From Variovorax sp. PBL-E5 (GTDB taxonomy: Bacteria > Pseudomonadota > Gammaproteobacteria > Burkholderiales > Burkholderiaceae_C), in contig NZ_LR594671.1 in assembly GCF_901827185.1 (NCBI RefSeq), forward strand, positions 4,030,001 to 4,094,000: DNA of 64,000 nt. Reading direction: 5' to 3'. Position 1 is the stretch's first letter; every line of letters begins with the position of its first letter. Position numbers and translations under genes: made by a program. Shown here piece by piece: positions 19,901-29,335 of the stretch. The notes under the pieces are model-generated. The model was not told the origin of the DNA. It did no database searches and worked only from the letters and a program-made list of their open reading frames with translations.

Positions 19901-22052
19901 GCCCGGCGACCAGCCCTACCTGCGCGAAATCGTCCACCTGGATCACCTTGTCGGCCGCCTGCAGATAGGCCAGCGCCAATGCCGGGTCGGCCGCGGAGCG
20001 CGCCGCTTCATCCAGCGAATTCGTGCGCCGCAGCACCTTGTTGAGCGCGGCGGTCTCGTTGCCCAGGCGAGCGCCGAGTTCGAGCGCGTGCATCAGATCG
20101 CGCAAGCCGCCGGCCGCAGGCTCGCTCAGGTCGGGACACAGCCGCGCGACGATGTCCGGCTGCGTGCGCAGCAGTTCGGCCAGCGCCAGCAGTTGCACGT
20201 CGCGCAGCGGCGCGAGGTGCGCGATGCGCCGCAGCACCAGCGCGCCGATCACGCGCCGGCCGCCGGTCGGCAGGTTGGCGTAGAGCTCGCGCAGGATCCG
20301 GCCGGCCGCGTCGATCTGCAGCCGGATCGCGGCCTGCGCGAACGGCAGCAGCGCGGGCACCGCATCGACCTGATAGCGCCACACGCATGCGCTCGCGAGG
20401 TACAGGTGCGCGAGCACGTCGCCCAGCCGCGCCGACAGCAGTTCCATGCGCTTGAGCTTGCCGCCCAGCAGGCCCATCGCGAGATCGGCGGTCAGCGCGT
20501 ACTTGGCGCTCATGCGCGCGATGAGCCGCGCTTCGCGCGCGAGCACCTCGGGCGCCTCGCCCACCAGTGGCGCGCCGAACAGGCTGTGCCACAGATTGCG
20601 CATCACATGGCCGCCATGCGCGATCAACGCGCGGCCCAGCGCCGCCTCGTCATGCGCCTGCACTGCAGCCATCTCGTCGAGCACGTGCGGATGGCAGCGC
20701 ACCGCCCCCTGGCCGAACACGATCAGCGCGCGCGTAAGGATGTTCGCGCCCTCCACCGTGATCGCGATCGGCGCCTGCCGGTAGGCGATGCCGAGCAGGT
20801 TGGACGGCCCGGCGATGATGCCCTTGCCGCCGAGGATGTCCATGCCGTGGTTGACCGCGCGCCGTCCGGCCTCGGTCAGCTGCACCTTGAGGATCGCGCT
20901 CGCCACGCTGGGCCGCTCGCCGGCATCGAGCGCCGCGGCGGTGAAGCGGCGCGCCGCGTCGCTCGCATAGAGCTCGGCCGACATCTGCGCCAGCAGACCC
21001 GCGATCGCATGGAACTTGCCGATCGGCAGACCGAACTGCTCGCGGATCTGCGCGTAGCCGTTGCTGACATAGAGCGCGGTCTGCTGCATCGCCGAGCCGA
21101 GCGCCGGCAGCGAGATGGCACGGCCGGCGGCCAGGCATTCCATCAGCATGCGCCAGCCCTGGCCCACCTGCGCCTCGCCGCCGATCACCCAATCCATCGG
21201 CACGAACACCTGGCGGCCATGGATCGGTCCGTTCATGAAGGCGCTGTCCATCGGGCGATGCCGGCGTCCGATCCCCATGCCCTCGTGCGGCACGGGGATC
21301 AGCGCACAGGTGATGCCGAGTTCGCGCTCGCCTTCGGGCCGGCTGTCGTCATACGCATGGAAGGCCAGCCCGACCACCGTGGCGACCGGCGCGAGCGTGA
21401 TGTAGCGCTTGTCGAAGTCGACCAGGAAGCCGCGCGTGCGCCGCCCCTCGAATTCGCGCTCGACCACCACGCCGCGGTCGGGGATCGATGCCGCATCGGA
21501 ACCCGCATAGGGCGAGGTCAGCCCGAAGCACGGCAGCTCGCGCCCGTCGGCCAGGCGCGGCAGGTAGTGCTGCTTCTGCGCGTCGGTGCCGTAGCGCAGC
21601 AGGAGCTCGGCCGGCCCCAGCGAATTGGGCACCATCACCGTGACGGCGGTGGCCACGTTGACGGTCGCGATGCGGGCCACCACCGTCGCATGCGCGAAGT
21701 GGCCGAAGCCGAGGCCGCCGAAGGATTCGGGAATGATCATCCCGAAGAAGCGGTTCTCGCGCAGATAGCGCCAGACCTCGGGCGGCAGATCGTGCGCCTG
21801 ATCGATCGCATGGTCGTCGAGCATGCCGCACAGCGTGCGCACCTCGCGGTCGAGAAAGGCCTGCTCGCGGGCGCTCAGACGGTTCGGACCGACGGTGCCG
21901 AGCGCGCTGAAGTCCGGCCGTCCCGCGAACAGCTGGCCCTCGAAGCCGACCGTACCCGCCTCCAGCGCGGCACGTTCAGTGTCGCCGAGCGGCGGCAGCG
22001 CGCGGGAGAAAGGCTGCATGGCCCATCGGCCGATCATGGATGCGAAGCTCAT
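19806..22052 (-). CDS. FadE-like acyl-CoA dehydrogenase (DUF1974 C-terminus)
   Basis: A 748-residue flavoenzyme for the first step of fatty-acid beta-oxidation. Residues about 90-480 hold the acyl-CoA dehydrogenase fold (RFFGMIIPESFGGLGFGHFA, LTSPYAGSDAASIPD, YRQAPIAITVEGANILTRAL); the C-terminal helical part matches the DUF1974 region of FadE-type enzymes. Start chosen at 22052, which has a GGAGG ribosome binding site. The 3' end runs 95 bp into the convergent regulator gene. Chain-length preference cannot be told from sequence. Confidence 0.88.
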   Translation of the reverse strand: MSFASMIGRWAMQPFSRALPPLGDTERAALEAGTVGFEGQLFAGRPDFSALGTVGPNRLSAREQAFLDREVRTLCGMLDDHAIDQAHDLPPEVWRYLRENRFFGMIIPESFGGLGFGHFAHATVVARIATVNVATAVTVMVPNSLGPAELLLRYGTDAQKQHYLPRLADGRELPCFGLTSPYAGSDAASIPDRGVVVEREFEGRRTRGFLVDFDKRYITLAPVATVVGLAFHAYDDSRPEGERELGITCALIPVPHEGMGIGRRHRPMDSAFMNGPIHGRQVFVPMDWVIGGEAQVGQGWRMLMECLAAGRAISLPALGSAMQQTALYVSNGYAQIREQFGLPIGKFHAIAGLLAQMSAELYASDAARRFTAAALDAGERPSVASAILKVQLTEAGRRAVNHGMDILGGKGIIAGPSNLLGIAYRQAPIAITVEGANILTRALIVFGQGAVRCHPHVLDEMAAVQAHDEAALGRALIAHGGHVMRNLWHSLFGAPLVGEAPEVLAREARLIARMSAKYALTADLAMGLLGGKLKRMELLSARLGDVLAHLYLASACVWRYQVDAVPALLPFAQAAIRLQIDAAGRILRELYANLPTGGRRVIGALVLRRIAHLAPLRDVQLLALAELLRTQPDIVARLCPDLSEPAAGGLRDLMHALELGARLGNETAALNKVLRRTNSLDEAARSAADPALALAYLQAADKVIQVDDFAQVGLVAGLSRAAGMPAPSMQPPSAHPPERTTPRPVPAA

Positions 22053-22164
22053 GCGAAATGCCTCCGTGACCACGGTCCAGCGCCGCGGATCCAGGCCGAT
22101 TGTCGGCCTTGGCACCCGCATGGCGGCCGGCCGAAGACCTCCATGCCTGTCGGAGACGGCCCAA

Positions 22165-22193
22165 CGAAAAAGCCCCGCAGGTGCGGGGCTTCT
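22165..22193 (-). terminator. Rho-independent terminator after acnB
   Basis: Read on the minus strand, AGCCCCGCA and TGCGGGGCT form a nine-base-pair stem around a two- to three-base loop, followed by five T residues. It lies 21 bp past the acnB stop and separates acnB from the acyl-CoA dehydrogenase gene downstream. Confidence 0.92.
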
Positions 22194-22213
22194 CCATCCG
22201 GCGGCCGAAGCGA

Positions 22214-24799
22214 TCAGGCGGCGACGCCGTCGGCCACGTCCTTGTACTCGTCGATCTTGTCGAAGTTGAGGTACTGGTAGATCTGCGCGCTGGAAGCATC
22301 AAGCACGCCGACGCTCGCCATGTACTCTTCCCTGGTCGGAATCCGCCCGAGTCGCGAGCAGATCGCGGCCAGCTCGGCACTGCCGAGGTACACGTTGGCG
22401 CCCTTGCCCAGGCGGTTGGGGAAATTGCGCGTGCTGGTCGACATCACCGTCGCGCCCTCGCGCACCTGCGCCTGGTTGCCCATGCACAGCGAGCAGCCCG
22501 GCATCTCGGTGCGCGCACCGGCATTGCCGAACACGCCGTAGTGGCCTTCCTCGGTGAGCTGCGCCGCATCCATCTTGGTCGGCGGTGCGATCCACAGCTT
22601 GACCGGGATGTCGCGCCTGCCTTCGAGCAGCTTGGACGCTGCGCGGAAGTGGCCGATGTTGGTCATGCACGAGCCGATGAAGACTTCGTCGATGGTGGCA
22701 CCGGCGACCTCGCTCAGCGTCTTCACGTCGTCGGGGTCGTTCGGGCACGCCACGATGGGCTCGTGGATGTCGGCCAGGTCGATCTCGATCACGGCGGCGT
22801 AGTCGGCGTCGGCATCGGCCTTGAGCAGCTGCGGATCCTTGAGCCAGGCTTCCTGGGCCGCGATGCGGCGCGCCAGCGTGCGCGCGTCGGCATAACCCTC
22901 GGCGATCATCCACTTCATCAGCGTGATGTTGCTGTGGATGTACTCGACGATCGGTTCCTTGTTGAGGTGCACCGTGCAGCCCGCGGCCGAGCGTTCGGCC
23001 GAGGCGTCGCTGAGCTCGAAGGCCTGTTCGACCTTGAGGTCCGGCAGCCCCTCGATCTCGAGGATGCGGCCCGAGAAGACATTCTTCTTGCCCTTCTTCT
23101 CGACCGTCAGCAGGCCGGACTTGATCGCATAGAGCGGGATCGCGTTCACCAGGTCGCGCAGCGTGACGCCGGGCTGCATCTTGCCCTTGAAGCGCACCAG
23201 CACGGATTCGGGCATGTCGAGCGGCATCACGCCGGTCGCGGCAGCGAAGGCGACGAGGCCGGAGCCCGCGGGGAAGCTGATGCCGATCGGGAAGCGCGTG
23301 TGGCTGTCGCCGCCGGTGCCGACGGTGTCGGGCGTGAGCAGGCGGTTGAGCCAGCTGTGGATCACGCCGTCGCCCGGGCGCAGCGAGACGCCGCCGCGGT
23401 TGGCCATGAAGTCCGGCAGCTCGTGGTGCATCTTGACGTCGACCTTCTTCGGATAGGCCGCCGTGTGGCAGAAGGATTGCATCACCAGGTCGGCGCTGAA
23501 GCCGAGGCAGGCAAGGTCCTTGAGTTCGTCGCGCGTCATCGGGCCGGTGGTGTCCTGGCTGCCGACCGAGGTCATGCGCGGTTCGCAGTACGTGCCGGGG
23601 CGCACGCCCTGGCCTTCGGGCAGGCCGCAGGCGCGGCCGACCATCTTCTGCGCCAGCGAGTAACCCTTGCGGGTGTCGACCGGGCTCACCGGCAGACGGA
23701 ACAGCGTCGAGGCCGGCAGGCCCAGCGCCTCGCGCGCCTTGGCCGTGAGGCCGCGGCCGATGATCAGCGGAATGCGGCCGCCGGCGCGCACTTCGTCGAA
23801 CAGCACCTCGCTCTTGACCTTGAACTCGGCGATGACCTTGCCGTCCTTCAGCGCCTTGCCCTCATAGGGACGCAGCTCGACCACGTCGCCCATGTTCATC
23901 TGGCTCGCGTCGAGTTCGATCGGCAGCGCGCCCGCGTCTTCCATCGTGTTGTAGAAGATCGGCGCGATCTTGGTGCCGAGGCACACGCCGCCGAAGCGCT
24001 TGTTGGGGATGAAGGGAATGTCCTCGCCGGTGAACCAGAGGACCGAATTGGTGGCGCTCTTGCGCGACGAGCCGGTGCCGACGACATCGCCGACGTAGGC
24101 GACGAGATGGCCCTTTTCCTTCAGCGACTCGATGAACTTGATCGGGCCGCGCTTGCCGTCCTCTTCGGGCGTGATGCCGGGGCGCGCGTTCTTGAGCATG
24201 GCCAGCGCATGCATCGGGATGTCGGGACGCGTGGTGGCGTCGGGCGCGGGCGAGAGATCGTCGGTGTTGGTTTCGCCGCTGACCTTGAAGACGGTGATGG
24301 TGAGGCTCTGCGGCACTTCGGGCCGGCTGGTGAACCATTCGGCATCGGCCCAGCTCTGCAGCACGGCCTTGGCATGGACGTTGCCCTTGTCGGCCTTTTC
24401 CTTGACGTCGTGGAACTGGTCGAACATCAGCAGGGTCTTCTTCAGGCCTTCGGCCGCGACGGCACCGACTTCGGCGTCGTCCAGGAGGTCGATCATCGGG
24501 CCGATGTTGTAGCCGCCCAGCATGGTGCCCAGCAGTTCGGTCGCGCGGGCACGGCTGAGCAGCAGGTTCTTCTCAGTGCCGTGCGCGACCGCCGCCAGGT
24601 AGCTCGCCTTGACCTTGGCCGCATCGTCGACGCCGGCCGGCACGCGGTACGTGAGCAACTCGAGCAGGAACTCGCCGTCCTTGCCCGTCGCACTCTTCAT
24701 GAGCTCGATGACCTCGGCGGTCTGCTTGGCCGTCAGCGGCAGGGGCGGAATGCCAAGCGCGGCGCGCTCGGCGACATGGTCAACGTAGGCTTGCAACAT
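22214..24799 (-). CDS. acnB: Aconitate hydratase B (2-methylisocitrate dehydratase)
   Basis: The second aconitase, 861 residues, with the AcnB arrangement of an N-terminal HEAT-like domain ([20 protein letters not shown]) then the catalytic domains. Cluster cysteines are visible in [10 protein letters not shown] and [10 protein letters not shown]. AcnB is usually the main vegetative aconitase and can also act in the methylcitrate cycle. Start at 24799 follows a GGAGAA ribosome binding site. A nine-base-pair hairpin lies just upstream in its leader. Confidence 0.97.
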   Translation of the reverse strand: MLQAYVDHVAERAALGIPPLPLTAKQTAEVIELMKSATGKDGEFLLELLTYRVPAGVDDAAKVKASYLAAVAHGTEKNLLLSRARATELLGTMLGGYNIGPMIDLLDDAEVGAVAAEGLKKTLLMFDQFHDVKEKADKGNVHAKAVLQSWADAEWFTSRPEVPQSLTITVFKVSGETNTDDLSPAPDATTRPDIPMHALAMLKNARPGITPEEDGKRGPIKFIESLKEKGHLVAYVGDVVGTGSSRKSATNSVLWFTGEDIPFIPNKRFGGVCLGTKIAPIFYNTMEDAGALPIELDASQMNMGDVVELRPYEGKALKDGKVIAEFKVKSEVLFDEVRAGGRIPLIIGRGLTAKAREALGLPASTLFRLPVSPVDTRKGYSLAQKMVGRACGLPEGQGVRPGTYCEPRMTSVGSQDTTGPMTRDELKDLACLGFSADLVMQSFCHTAAYPKKVDVKMHHELPDFMANRGGVSLRPGDGVIHSWLNRLLTPDTVGTGGDSHTRFPIGISFPAGSGLVAFAAATGVMPLDMPESVLVRFKGKMQPGVTLRDLVNAIPLYAIKSGLLTVEKKGKKNVFSGRILEIEGLPDLKVEQAFELSDASAERSAAGCTVHLNKEPIVEYIHSNITLMKWMIAEGYADARTLARRIAAQEAWLKDPQLLKADADADYAAVIEIDLADIHEPIVACPNDPDDVKTLSEVAGATIDEVFIGSCMTNIGHFRAASKLLEGRRDIPVKLWIAPPTKMDAAQLTEEGHYGVFGNAGARTEMPGCSLCMGNQAQVREGATVMSTSTRNFPNRLGKGANVYLGSAELAAICSRLGRIPTREEYMASVGVLDASSAQIYQYLNFDKIDEYKDVADGVAA

Positions 24800-24825
24800 C
24801 TTCTTTTCTCCGGAACAAAGGGCGG

Positions 24826-24853
24826 GCGGCTGCGGCGTGGAGGACGCAGCCGC
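24826..24853 (-). repeat. Stem-loop in the acnB leader
   Basis: GCGGCTGCG and CGCAGCCGC form a perfect nine-base-pair stem with a ten-base loop. It ends 27 bases before the acnB ATG and 12 bases before its ribosome binding site, in the 70-bp gap after the preceding periplasmic-protein gene. It is not followed by a T run on either strand, so it is not a normal terminator. An RNA-processing, stability or translation-control role is inferred. Confidence 0.55.
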
Positions 24854-24869
24854 GCCTTGACGACTTTTC

Positions 24870-25472
24870 TTACTTCTTGCCTGCGGGCGGCGCGTCGGCG
24901 CCATCGAACAGGCTCTTGGGCGGGTTCTTCTTCATCTCTTCCTCGACTTCGATCTGCTTGGCGGCCTGGCAGTCATCGGCGAGGCGGATGCCCTGCTTCT
25001 GGCTCATCAGCATCGACTTGTTGCCGAGCTGCAGCCACATGGCGCCGGCCCGCGGATCCTCGAGGCGGATCGCGCCGGTGCGGCTTTCGACCGGGTGCAT
25101 GCGGAAGCGCTGGCCGCCGAGCGTGAGGTTGAAGAAGCCGGGCTTCTTGTCATCCGCCTCGACATTCACGCTGGCACCGAGCTCGCACTTGACCGAACCG
25201 GTGAGCACGCGCTGCGCCACGGCCAGATCCTCGGGCGACAGCGTGACGTTGGTGTCGTCGCTGATGGGCTGGGCTTCTTCGACTTTCTTGAGGACGCGCT
25301 TGGGCACGACCTTTTGCGCCACGGCCTTGGCCTTGGTCTTGGCGCGCTGCTTGAGCGGCGGCTTTGCCGACGAGGCGGCAGCGGCGGGCGCGGCGGCGTG
25401 GCCCGTGGTCTGGGCCATTGCCGCCATCGGCAGCGCGAGGGCTGCGGCAGCGATCAGCACGATGGTCTTCAT
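24870..25472 (-). CDS. Periplasmic protein of unknown function
   Basis: A 200-residue protein with a clear Sec signal peptide ([20 protein letters not shown], cleavage about residue 20), an Ala/Lys-rich linker (about 22-66) and a compact beta-rich domain (about 75-170). The domain has two cysteines, C96 and C168, well placed for one disulfide, and ends near [15 protein letters not shown] do not recognise a family; the size, cysteines and terminal strands distantly recall MliC-type lysozyme inhibitors, which is speculative. It lies between the CitE-like gene and acnB, all in one direction. Confidence 0.75.
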   Translation of the reverse strand: MKTIVLIAAAALALPMAAMAQTTGHAAAPAAAASSAKPPLKQRAKTKAKAVAQKVVPKRVLKKVEEAQPISDDTNVTLSPEDLAVAQRVLTGSVKCELGASVNVEADDKKPGFFNLTLGGQRFRMHPVESRTGAIRLEDPRAGAMWLQLGNKSMLMSQKQGIRLADDCQAAKQIEVEEEMKKNPPKSLFDGADAPPAGKK

Positions 25473-25499
25473 GGGTTCTGTTCTTTCGGGGGTTGGTTT

Positions 25500-26498
25500 T
25501 CAGGAGGAAGCCGGCGCAAACCAGTCCCGTGTTTCGGAAGGCAGCGCGCGGCCCGTGGCATGGGCCCGCTCGAGCACCTGCCAGAAATGACGGTAGCTCG
25601 CGCGGTCATGCAATGTGCCATCGATACTGACCGGCGCCCACGCCGCACGGGCGGCCGAGGCAATGATTTTTGTAGCGATTTGAATCTGCCGGTCATCGGG
25701 CGCGAAGGCCTCGAGGATCGGACGGATCTGATTCGGATGGATGCTCCACATGCGCATGTAGCCGAATTCGCCGGCTGCTTTCTTCGCGGCGGCGCGCATG
25801 GCGCCGACGTCGTTGAACTCGGTCACGACGCAGTGCGAAGGCACCTTGCCGTGCGCGTGCGCGGCCGAGGCGATGTCGAGCTTGGCGCGCACCACCAGCG
25901 GATGGGTGAACTGCCCGGCGGCACCCATGCCCTCGGCGGGTATCGCACCGCCGTGGGAGGACACGAAATCCATCAGCCCGAAGCTGAGCGACTGCACGCG
26001 CGGATGGGCGGCAATTGCGAAGGCGTGGTGCACGGCCAGCGGGGATTCGATCAGCACGTGCAGCGGCAATGCCTCGGCGCCGGCGGCATCGAGTGCCTCC
26101 ACGGCCACGCGCACGTCGTCGATCGATTCGACCTTGGGCACCATCAGGTGGCTCAGGCGATGGCCGGCGCCACCGGCGATGGTGACCACGTCGCCCGCAA
26201 AGGCCGGATGGTCGACCGGATGCACGCGTGCACCCACGCGCATGCCGGGCGCCGCGGAGCGCGCGAGCTCGCCGATCAGCGCCGCATGTTCGGCCTCGAA
26301 GCCGATCGGCGCGCCATCCTCGCAATCGAGCGTGACGTCGAACACGCAGGCGCCGAACTCGGCGGCCATCTCGGCCTGCAGCGCCAGGCTCTTGCGCATG
26401 CGCGCCTCGACACCGCTGTAGTGGTCGCACACGGGCAGCACGACCGCGCCGGCCTGCGCGCCGAGCAGCGCATCGCGCGGGTGAACGGCAACACTCAT
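25500..26498 (-). CDS. CitE-like HpcH/HpaI-family CoA lyase
   Basis: A 332-residue TIM-barrel enzyme of the citrate lyase beta subunit / malyl-CoA lyase family. Visible motifs are the metal-binding DCEDGAP, the MVPKVES strand, HVLIESPLAV and the late MWSIHPNQI. Such enzymes cleave or form citryl-CoA, malyl-CoA, beta-methylmalyl-CoA or citramalyl-CoA; the substrate is unknown. No citrate-lyase CitD or CitF lies nearby, so a free-CoA substrate is more likely. Its start overlaps the tam stop (ATGA), linking it to trans-aconitate methylation. Confidence 0.8.
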   Translation of the reverse strand: MSVAVHPRDALLGAQAGAVVLPVCDHYSGVEARMRKSLALQAEMAAEFGACVFDVTLDCEDGAPIGFEAEHAALIGELARSAAPGMRVGARVHPVDHPAFAGDVVTIAGGAGHRLSHLMVPKVESIDDVRVAVEALDAAGAEALPLHVLIESPLAVHHAFAIAAHPRVQSLSFGLMDFVSSHGGAIPAEGMGAAGQFTHPLVVRAKLDIASAAHAHGKVPSHCVVTEFNDVGAMRAAAKKAAGEFGYMRMWSIHPNQIRPILEAFAPDDRQIQIATKIIASAARAAWAPVSIDGTLHDRASYRHFWQVLERAHATGRALPSETRDWFAPASS

Positions 26499-27271
26499 GA
26501 TTTGCGCTGCGCCACGATGAACATGCGCGGAAAGGCCAGCAGCAGGCGGCCGTCGGTGCGCGGCGGATAGGCCTCGGCAACGCGGCGTTCGTATTCGGCG
26601 AGGTAGCTGGCCTGCAGATCCGGCGGCAGCCGGTCGACGAAGGGCCTGAGGCCGGTGCCACGCACCCATTCGACGATGGCGGCCGCGGACGCCATCGGAT
26701 GCTGGTAGGCGGTGCGCCAGACATCGACCTTCGCGGCATCGCTCGCGAGCAGGTCGTAGTAGTCCTCGATCGACAGCAAGAGGGTGCGCAGCTTGTCGGC
26801 ATCGCCGATCGCCTGCGCCCACGGCGCCTCGGCCGCGAGCTCGCGCATCAGGCGATGCGTCGGCTCCTGGCGGTTGTCGGGCATCTGGATCGCGAGCACA
26901 CCGCCCGGCGCCAGCGCGGCGAAGAGGCGCGGGATCAGCGTCTCGTGGCCGGGCACCCATTGCAGCGCGGCGTTGGCGTAGATCAGATCGGGCGGCGACT
27001 CGGGCCGCCAGGTCGCGATGTCGCTGAGTTCGAAGCGCGCCTGCGGCAGGCGCTCGCGCGCGCTCGCCAGCATGGCCTCGGAATTGTCGGTGCCGACGAC
27101 CGTGGCACCGTTGAAGCGCTGCACCAGCAGCTCGGTGGAGTTGCCCGGCCCGCAGCCGAGGTCGACCACCTGCGCTGCCCGTGCCAGCGGGACGCGCGCC
27201 AGCAATTCCTGCGCCGGCCGCGTGCGCTCGTCTTCGTAGCGGCGGTAGAGCGCGGGGTTCCAGTCGAGCAT
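26495..27271 (-). CDS. tam: Trans-aconitate 2-methyltransferase
   Basis: SAM-dependent enzyme that methylates trans-aconitate, a by-product that inhibits aconitase. The 258-residue protein begins MLDWNPALYRRYEDERTRPA as in Tam, with the SAM-binding motif VVDLGCGPGNSTELL, the acidic loop GTDNS and the substrate-side YANAALQWVPGHE. It sits between mdh and the CitE-like gene, near both aconitases. Its start is 11 bp from the mdh stop, so the three genes are probably co-transcribed. Confidence 0.92.
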   Translation of the reverse strand: MLDWNPALYRRYEDERTRPAQELLARVPLARAAQVVDLGCGPGNSTELLVQRFNGATVVGTDNSEAMLASARERLPQARFELSDIATWRPESPPDLIYANAALQWVPGHETLIPRLFAALAPGGVLAIQMPDNRQEPTHRLMRELAAEAPWAQAIGDADKLRTLLLSIEDYYDLLASDAAKVDVWRTAYQHPMASAAAIVEWVRGTGLRPFVDRLPPDLQASYLAEYERRVAEAYPPRTDGRLLLAFPRMFIVAQRKS

Positions 27272-27282
27272 CTGGGAGCGGC

Positions 27283-28269
27283 TCAGAGCAGGTGGGCGAC
27301 GCCGGCCTGTTCGTCCTGCAGCTCTTTCAGCGTCTTGTTGATGCGCTCCTGGCTGAAGGCGTCGATCTCGAGGCCTTCGACCAGCTTGTATTCGCCGTTC
27401 TCGGTGGTGACCGGGAAGCCGAAGATCACGTCCTTGGGGATGCCGTACTGGCCATCCGACGGAATGCCCATCGTGACCCACTTGCCGTTGGTGCCGAGCG
27501 CCCAGTCGTGCATGTGGTCGATGGCAGCGTTGGCGGCCGACGCCGCGGACGAGAGACCGCGCGCATCGATGATCGCAGCGCCGCGCTTGCCCACGGTGGG
27601 CAGGAACACGTCGGCGTTCCAGACCTGGTCGTTGATCAGGTCCTTGACCTGCTTGCCGCCGACGGTGGCGAAGCGGTAGTCGGCGTACATGGTCGGCGAG
27701 TGGTTGCCCCAGACGGTGAGCTTCTCGATGTCGCCCACGGCGGTGCCGGTCTTGGCGGCGATCTGGCTGGCGGCGCGGTTGTGGTCGAGACGCAGCATGG
27801 CGGTGAAGTTCTTGCGCGGCAGGCTGGGCGCGCTCTTCATCGCGATGTACGCGTTGGTGTTGGCCGGGTTGCCGACCACCAGCACCTTGACGTTGCGGCT
27901 GGCCACCTTGTCGAGAGCCTTGCCCTGCGCGGTGAAGATCTGGGCGTTGGCGGCCAGCAGGTCGGCACGCTCCATGCCGGGGCCGCGCGGACGGGCGCCG
28001 ACCAGCAACGCGTAGTCGGCATCCTTGAAGGCGACCATCGGGTCGCCGGTGGGGATCACGCCGGCCAGCAGCGGGAAGGCGCAGTCCTCGAGCTCCATGA
28101 TCACGCCCTTGAGCGCCTTCTGGGCCTTCTCGTCCGGGATCTCGAGCAGTTGCAGGATGACCGGCTGGTCCTTGCCGAGCATTTCGCCCGAAGCGATGCG
28201 GAACAACAGGGCATAACCGATTTGGCCGGCGGCACCAGTGACGGCAACGCGAACGGGCTTCTTGCTCAT
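27283..28269 (-). CDS. mdh: Malate dehydrogenase
   Basis: NAD-dependent oxidation of malate to oxaloacetate in the citric acid cycle. The 328-residue protein has the nucleotide-binding [18 protein letters not shown], substrate arginines in [15 protein letters not shown], the catalytic pair Asp in RLDHNRA and His in [13 protein letters not shown]. It starts at the ATG at 28269 behind a TGGAG ribosome binding site. It is divergent from the GntR gene, with a palindrome between them, and is followed by tam. Confidence 0.97.
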   Translation of the reverse strand: MSKKPVRVAVTGAAGQIGYALLFRIASGEMLGKDQPVILQLLEIPDEKAQKALKGVIMELEDCAFPLLAGVIPTGDPMVAFKDADYALLVGARPRGPGMERADLLAANAQIFTAQGKALDKVASRNVKVLVVGNPANTNAYIAMKSAPSLPRKNFTAMLRLDHNRAASQIAAKTGTAVGDIEKLTVWGNHSPTMYADYRFATVGGKQVKDLINDQVWNADVFLPTVGKRGAAIIDARGLSSAASAANAAIDHMHDWALGTNGKWVTMGIPSDGQYGIPKDVIFGFPVTTENGEYKLVEGLEIDAFSQERINKTLKELQDEQAGVAHLL

Positions 28270-28418
28270 GGGATAACTCCAGGAAATGATGAAAACGGTG
28301 CGCAACCGCGAGAGCGCGGCCGCTGCGTCGAACCGGGCAGCGACGCCCGGGCGAACCCTGGCCTGTGGCCGTCTGCGATTTTATGCCGATTTGCGGTTTC
28401 GATGGCGCTTGTCTTATG

Positions 28419-28430
28419 TCTTATATAAGA
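28419..28430. promoter_or_regulatory. Perfect 12-bp palindrome between mdh and gntR
   Basis: TCTTATATAAGA is perfectly symmetric and is preceded by a partial direct copy TCTTATG (412-418 in the same block). It lies in the 191-bp divergent region: 149 bp from the mdh start and 30 bp from the chosen gntR start. A TAAAAT -10-like box for mdh (complement at 28378-28383) lies nearby. AT-rich palindromes of this size are typical operators for GntR-family proteins, so autoregulation and control of mdh are plausible inferences. Confidence 0.6.
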
Positions 28431-28460
28431 TTCAGCCGATATGACCACCTCCCGCTCCTG

Positions 28461-29201
28461 ATGGCCGAACTCGCAACGCCGTCGTTCAGCCCGCTCTACC
28501 TGCAGATCAAGGCACTGATCCTGCAGAGCCTGCACGCCGGCGAGTGGAAGCCGGGCGAGCCGATCCCGAGCGAAATCGATCTGGCCGCGCGCTTCCACGT
28601 CAGCCAGGGCACCGTGCGCAAGGCGATCGACGAGCTGGCGGCCGAGAACCTCGTGGTGCGCCGCCAGGGCCGGGGCACTTTTGTCGCGACGCATACCGAA
28701 CAGCATGTCCAATACCGCTTCCTGAAGCTGGTACCCGACAGCGGCGATGTCGACAGCGAGGGACCGGCCGATCGCGAGATCGTCGATTGCCGCCGCCAGC
28801 GCGCCAGCGCCGACATCGCGCGCGCGCTGGCGCTTCGCACCGGCGACGCCGTGCTGCAGGTGCGGCGCGTGCTCGCCTACCGTGGCACGCCGACCATCCT
28901 GGAGGATCTCTGGCTGCCCGGCGTGGCCTTCAAGGGGTTGACTGCGGAGCGGCTGAACGCCTGGCACGGCCCGATGTATGCGCTGTTCGAAACCGAGTTC
29001 GGCGTGCGCATGGTGCGCGCCGAGGAAAAGATCCGCGCCGTGCTGCCCGACGCGGCGCAGGCCGCGCTGCTTCGCATCGAGACAACGACGCCGCTGCTGA
29101 GCGTGGAGCGCGTGGCGCATACCTATCACGACACGCCGATGGAGCTGCGGCGCGGCCTCTATCGCACCGACACGCACCACTACAAAAACGACCTCGGCTA
29201 A
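28461..29201 (+). CDS. GntR-family (HutC/UTRA) transcriptional regulator
   Basis: A 246-residue regulator with an N-terminal winged helix (LQIKALILQSLHAGEWKPGE, then SQGTVRKAIDELAAENLVVR, RQGRGTFVA) and a C-terminal UTRA ligand-binding domain (about 85-240, DLWLPG and FETEFGVRMVRAEE). The ATG at 28461 (MAELATP) fits homologues; an earlier in-frame ATG at 28416 would place the palindrome inside the gene. It lies between mdh and sdhC, so regulation of citric-acid-cycle genes is likely, with a small acid as ligand. Both points are inferred from position. Confidence 0.88.
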   Translation: MAELATPSFSPLYLQIKALILQSLHAGEWKPGEPIPSEIDLAARFHVSQGTVRKAIDELAAENLVVRRQGRGTFVATHTEQHVQYRFLKLVPDSGDVDSEGPADREIVDCRRQRASADIARALALRTGDAVLQVRRVLAYRGTPTILEDLWLPGVAFKGLTAERLNAWHGPMYALFETEFGVRMVRAEEKIRAVLPDAAQAALLRIETTTPLLSVERVAHTYHDTPMELRRGLYRTDTHHYKNDLG

Positions 29202-29267
29202 GCCGAGCATCCGACAGTGGCGGTGTGGTGACTGGGCAGGCTCGCGCAGCCGGATGGTGCATTGCAA

Positions 29268-29273
29268 TACAAT
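29268..29273 (+). promoter_or_regulatory. Possible -10 box for sdhCDAB
   Basis: TACAAT lies 62 bp before sdhC in the 134-bp gap after gntR. No strong -35 hexamer precedes it. It could drive the sdhCDAB-sdhE-gltA group. The call rests on the -10 match and position. Confidence 0.3.
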
Positions 29274-29335
29274 TTTTCGTTGTTTGCATTTCTGCCAAAG
29301 AACAAGCCGCCCCTCGAAAAAACCGAAAGCCCCCA

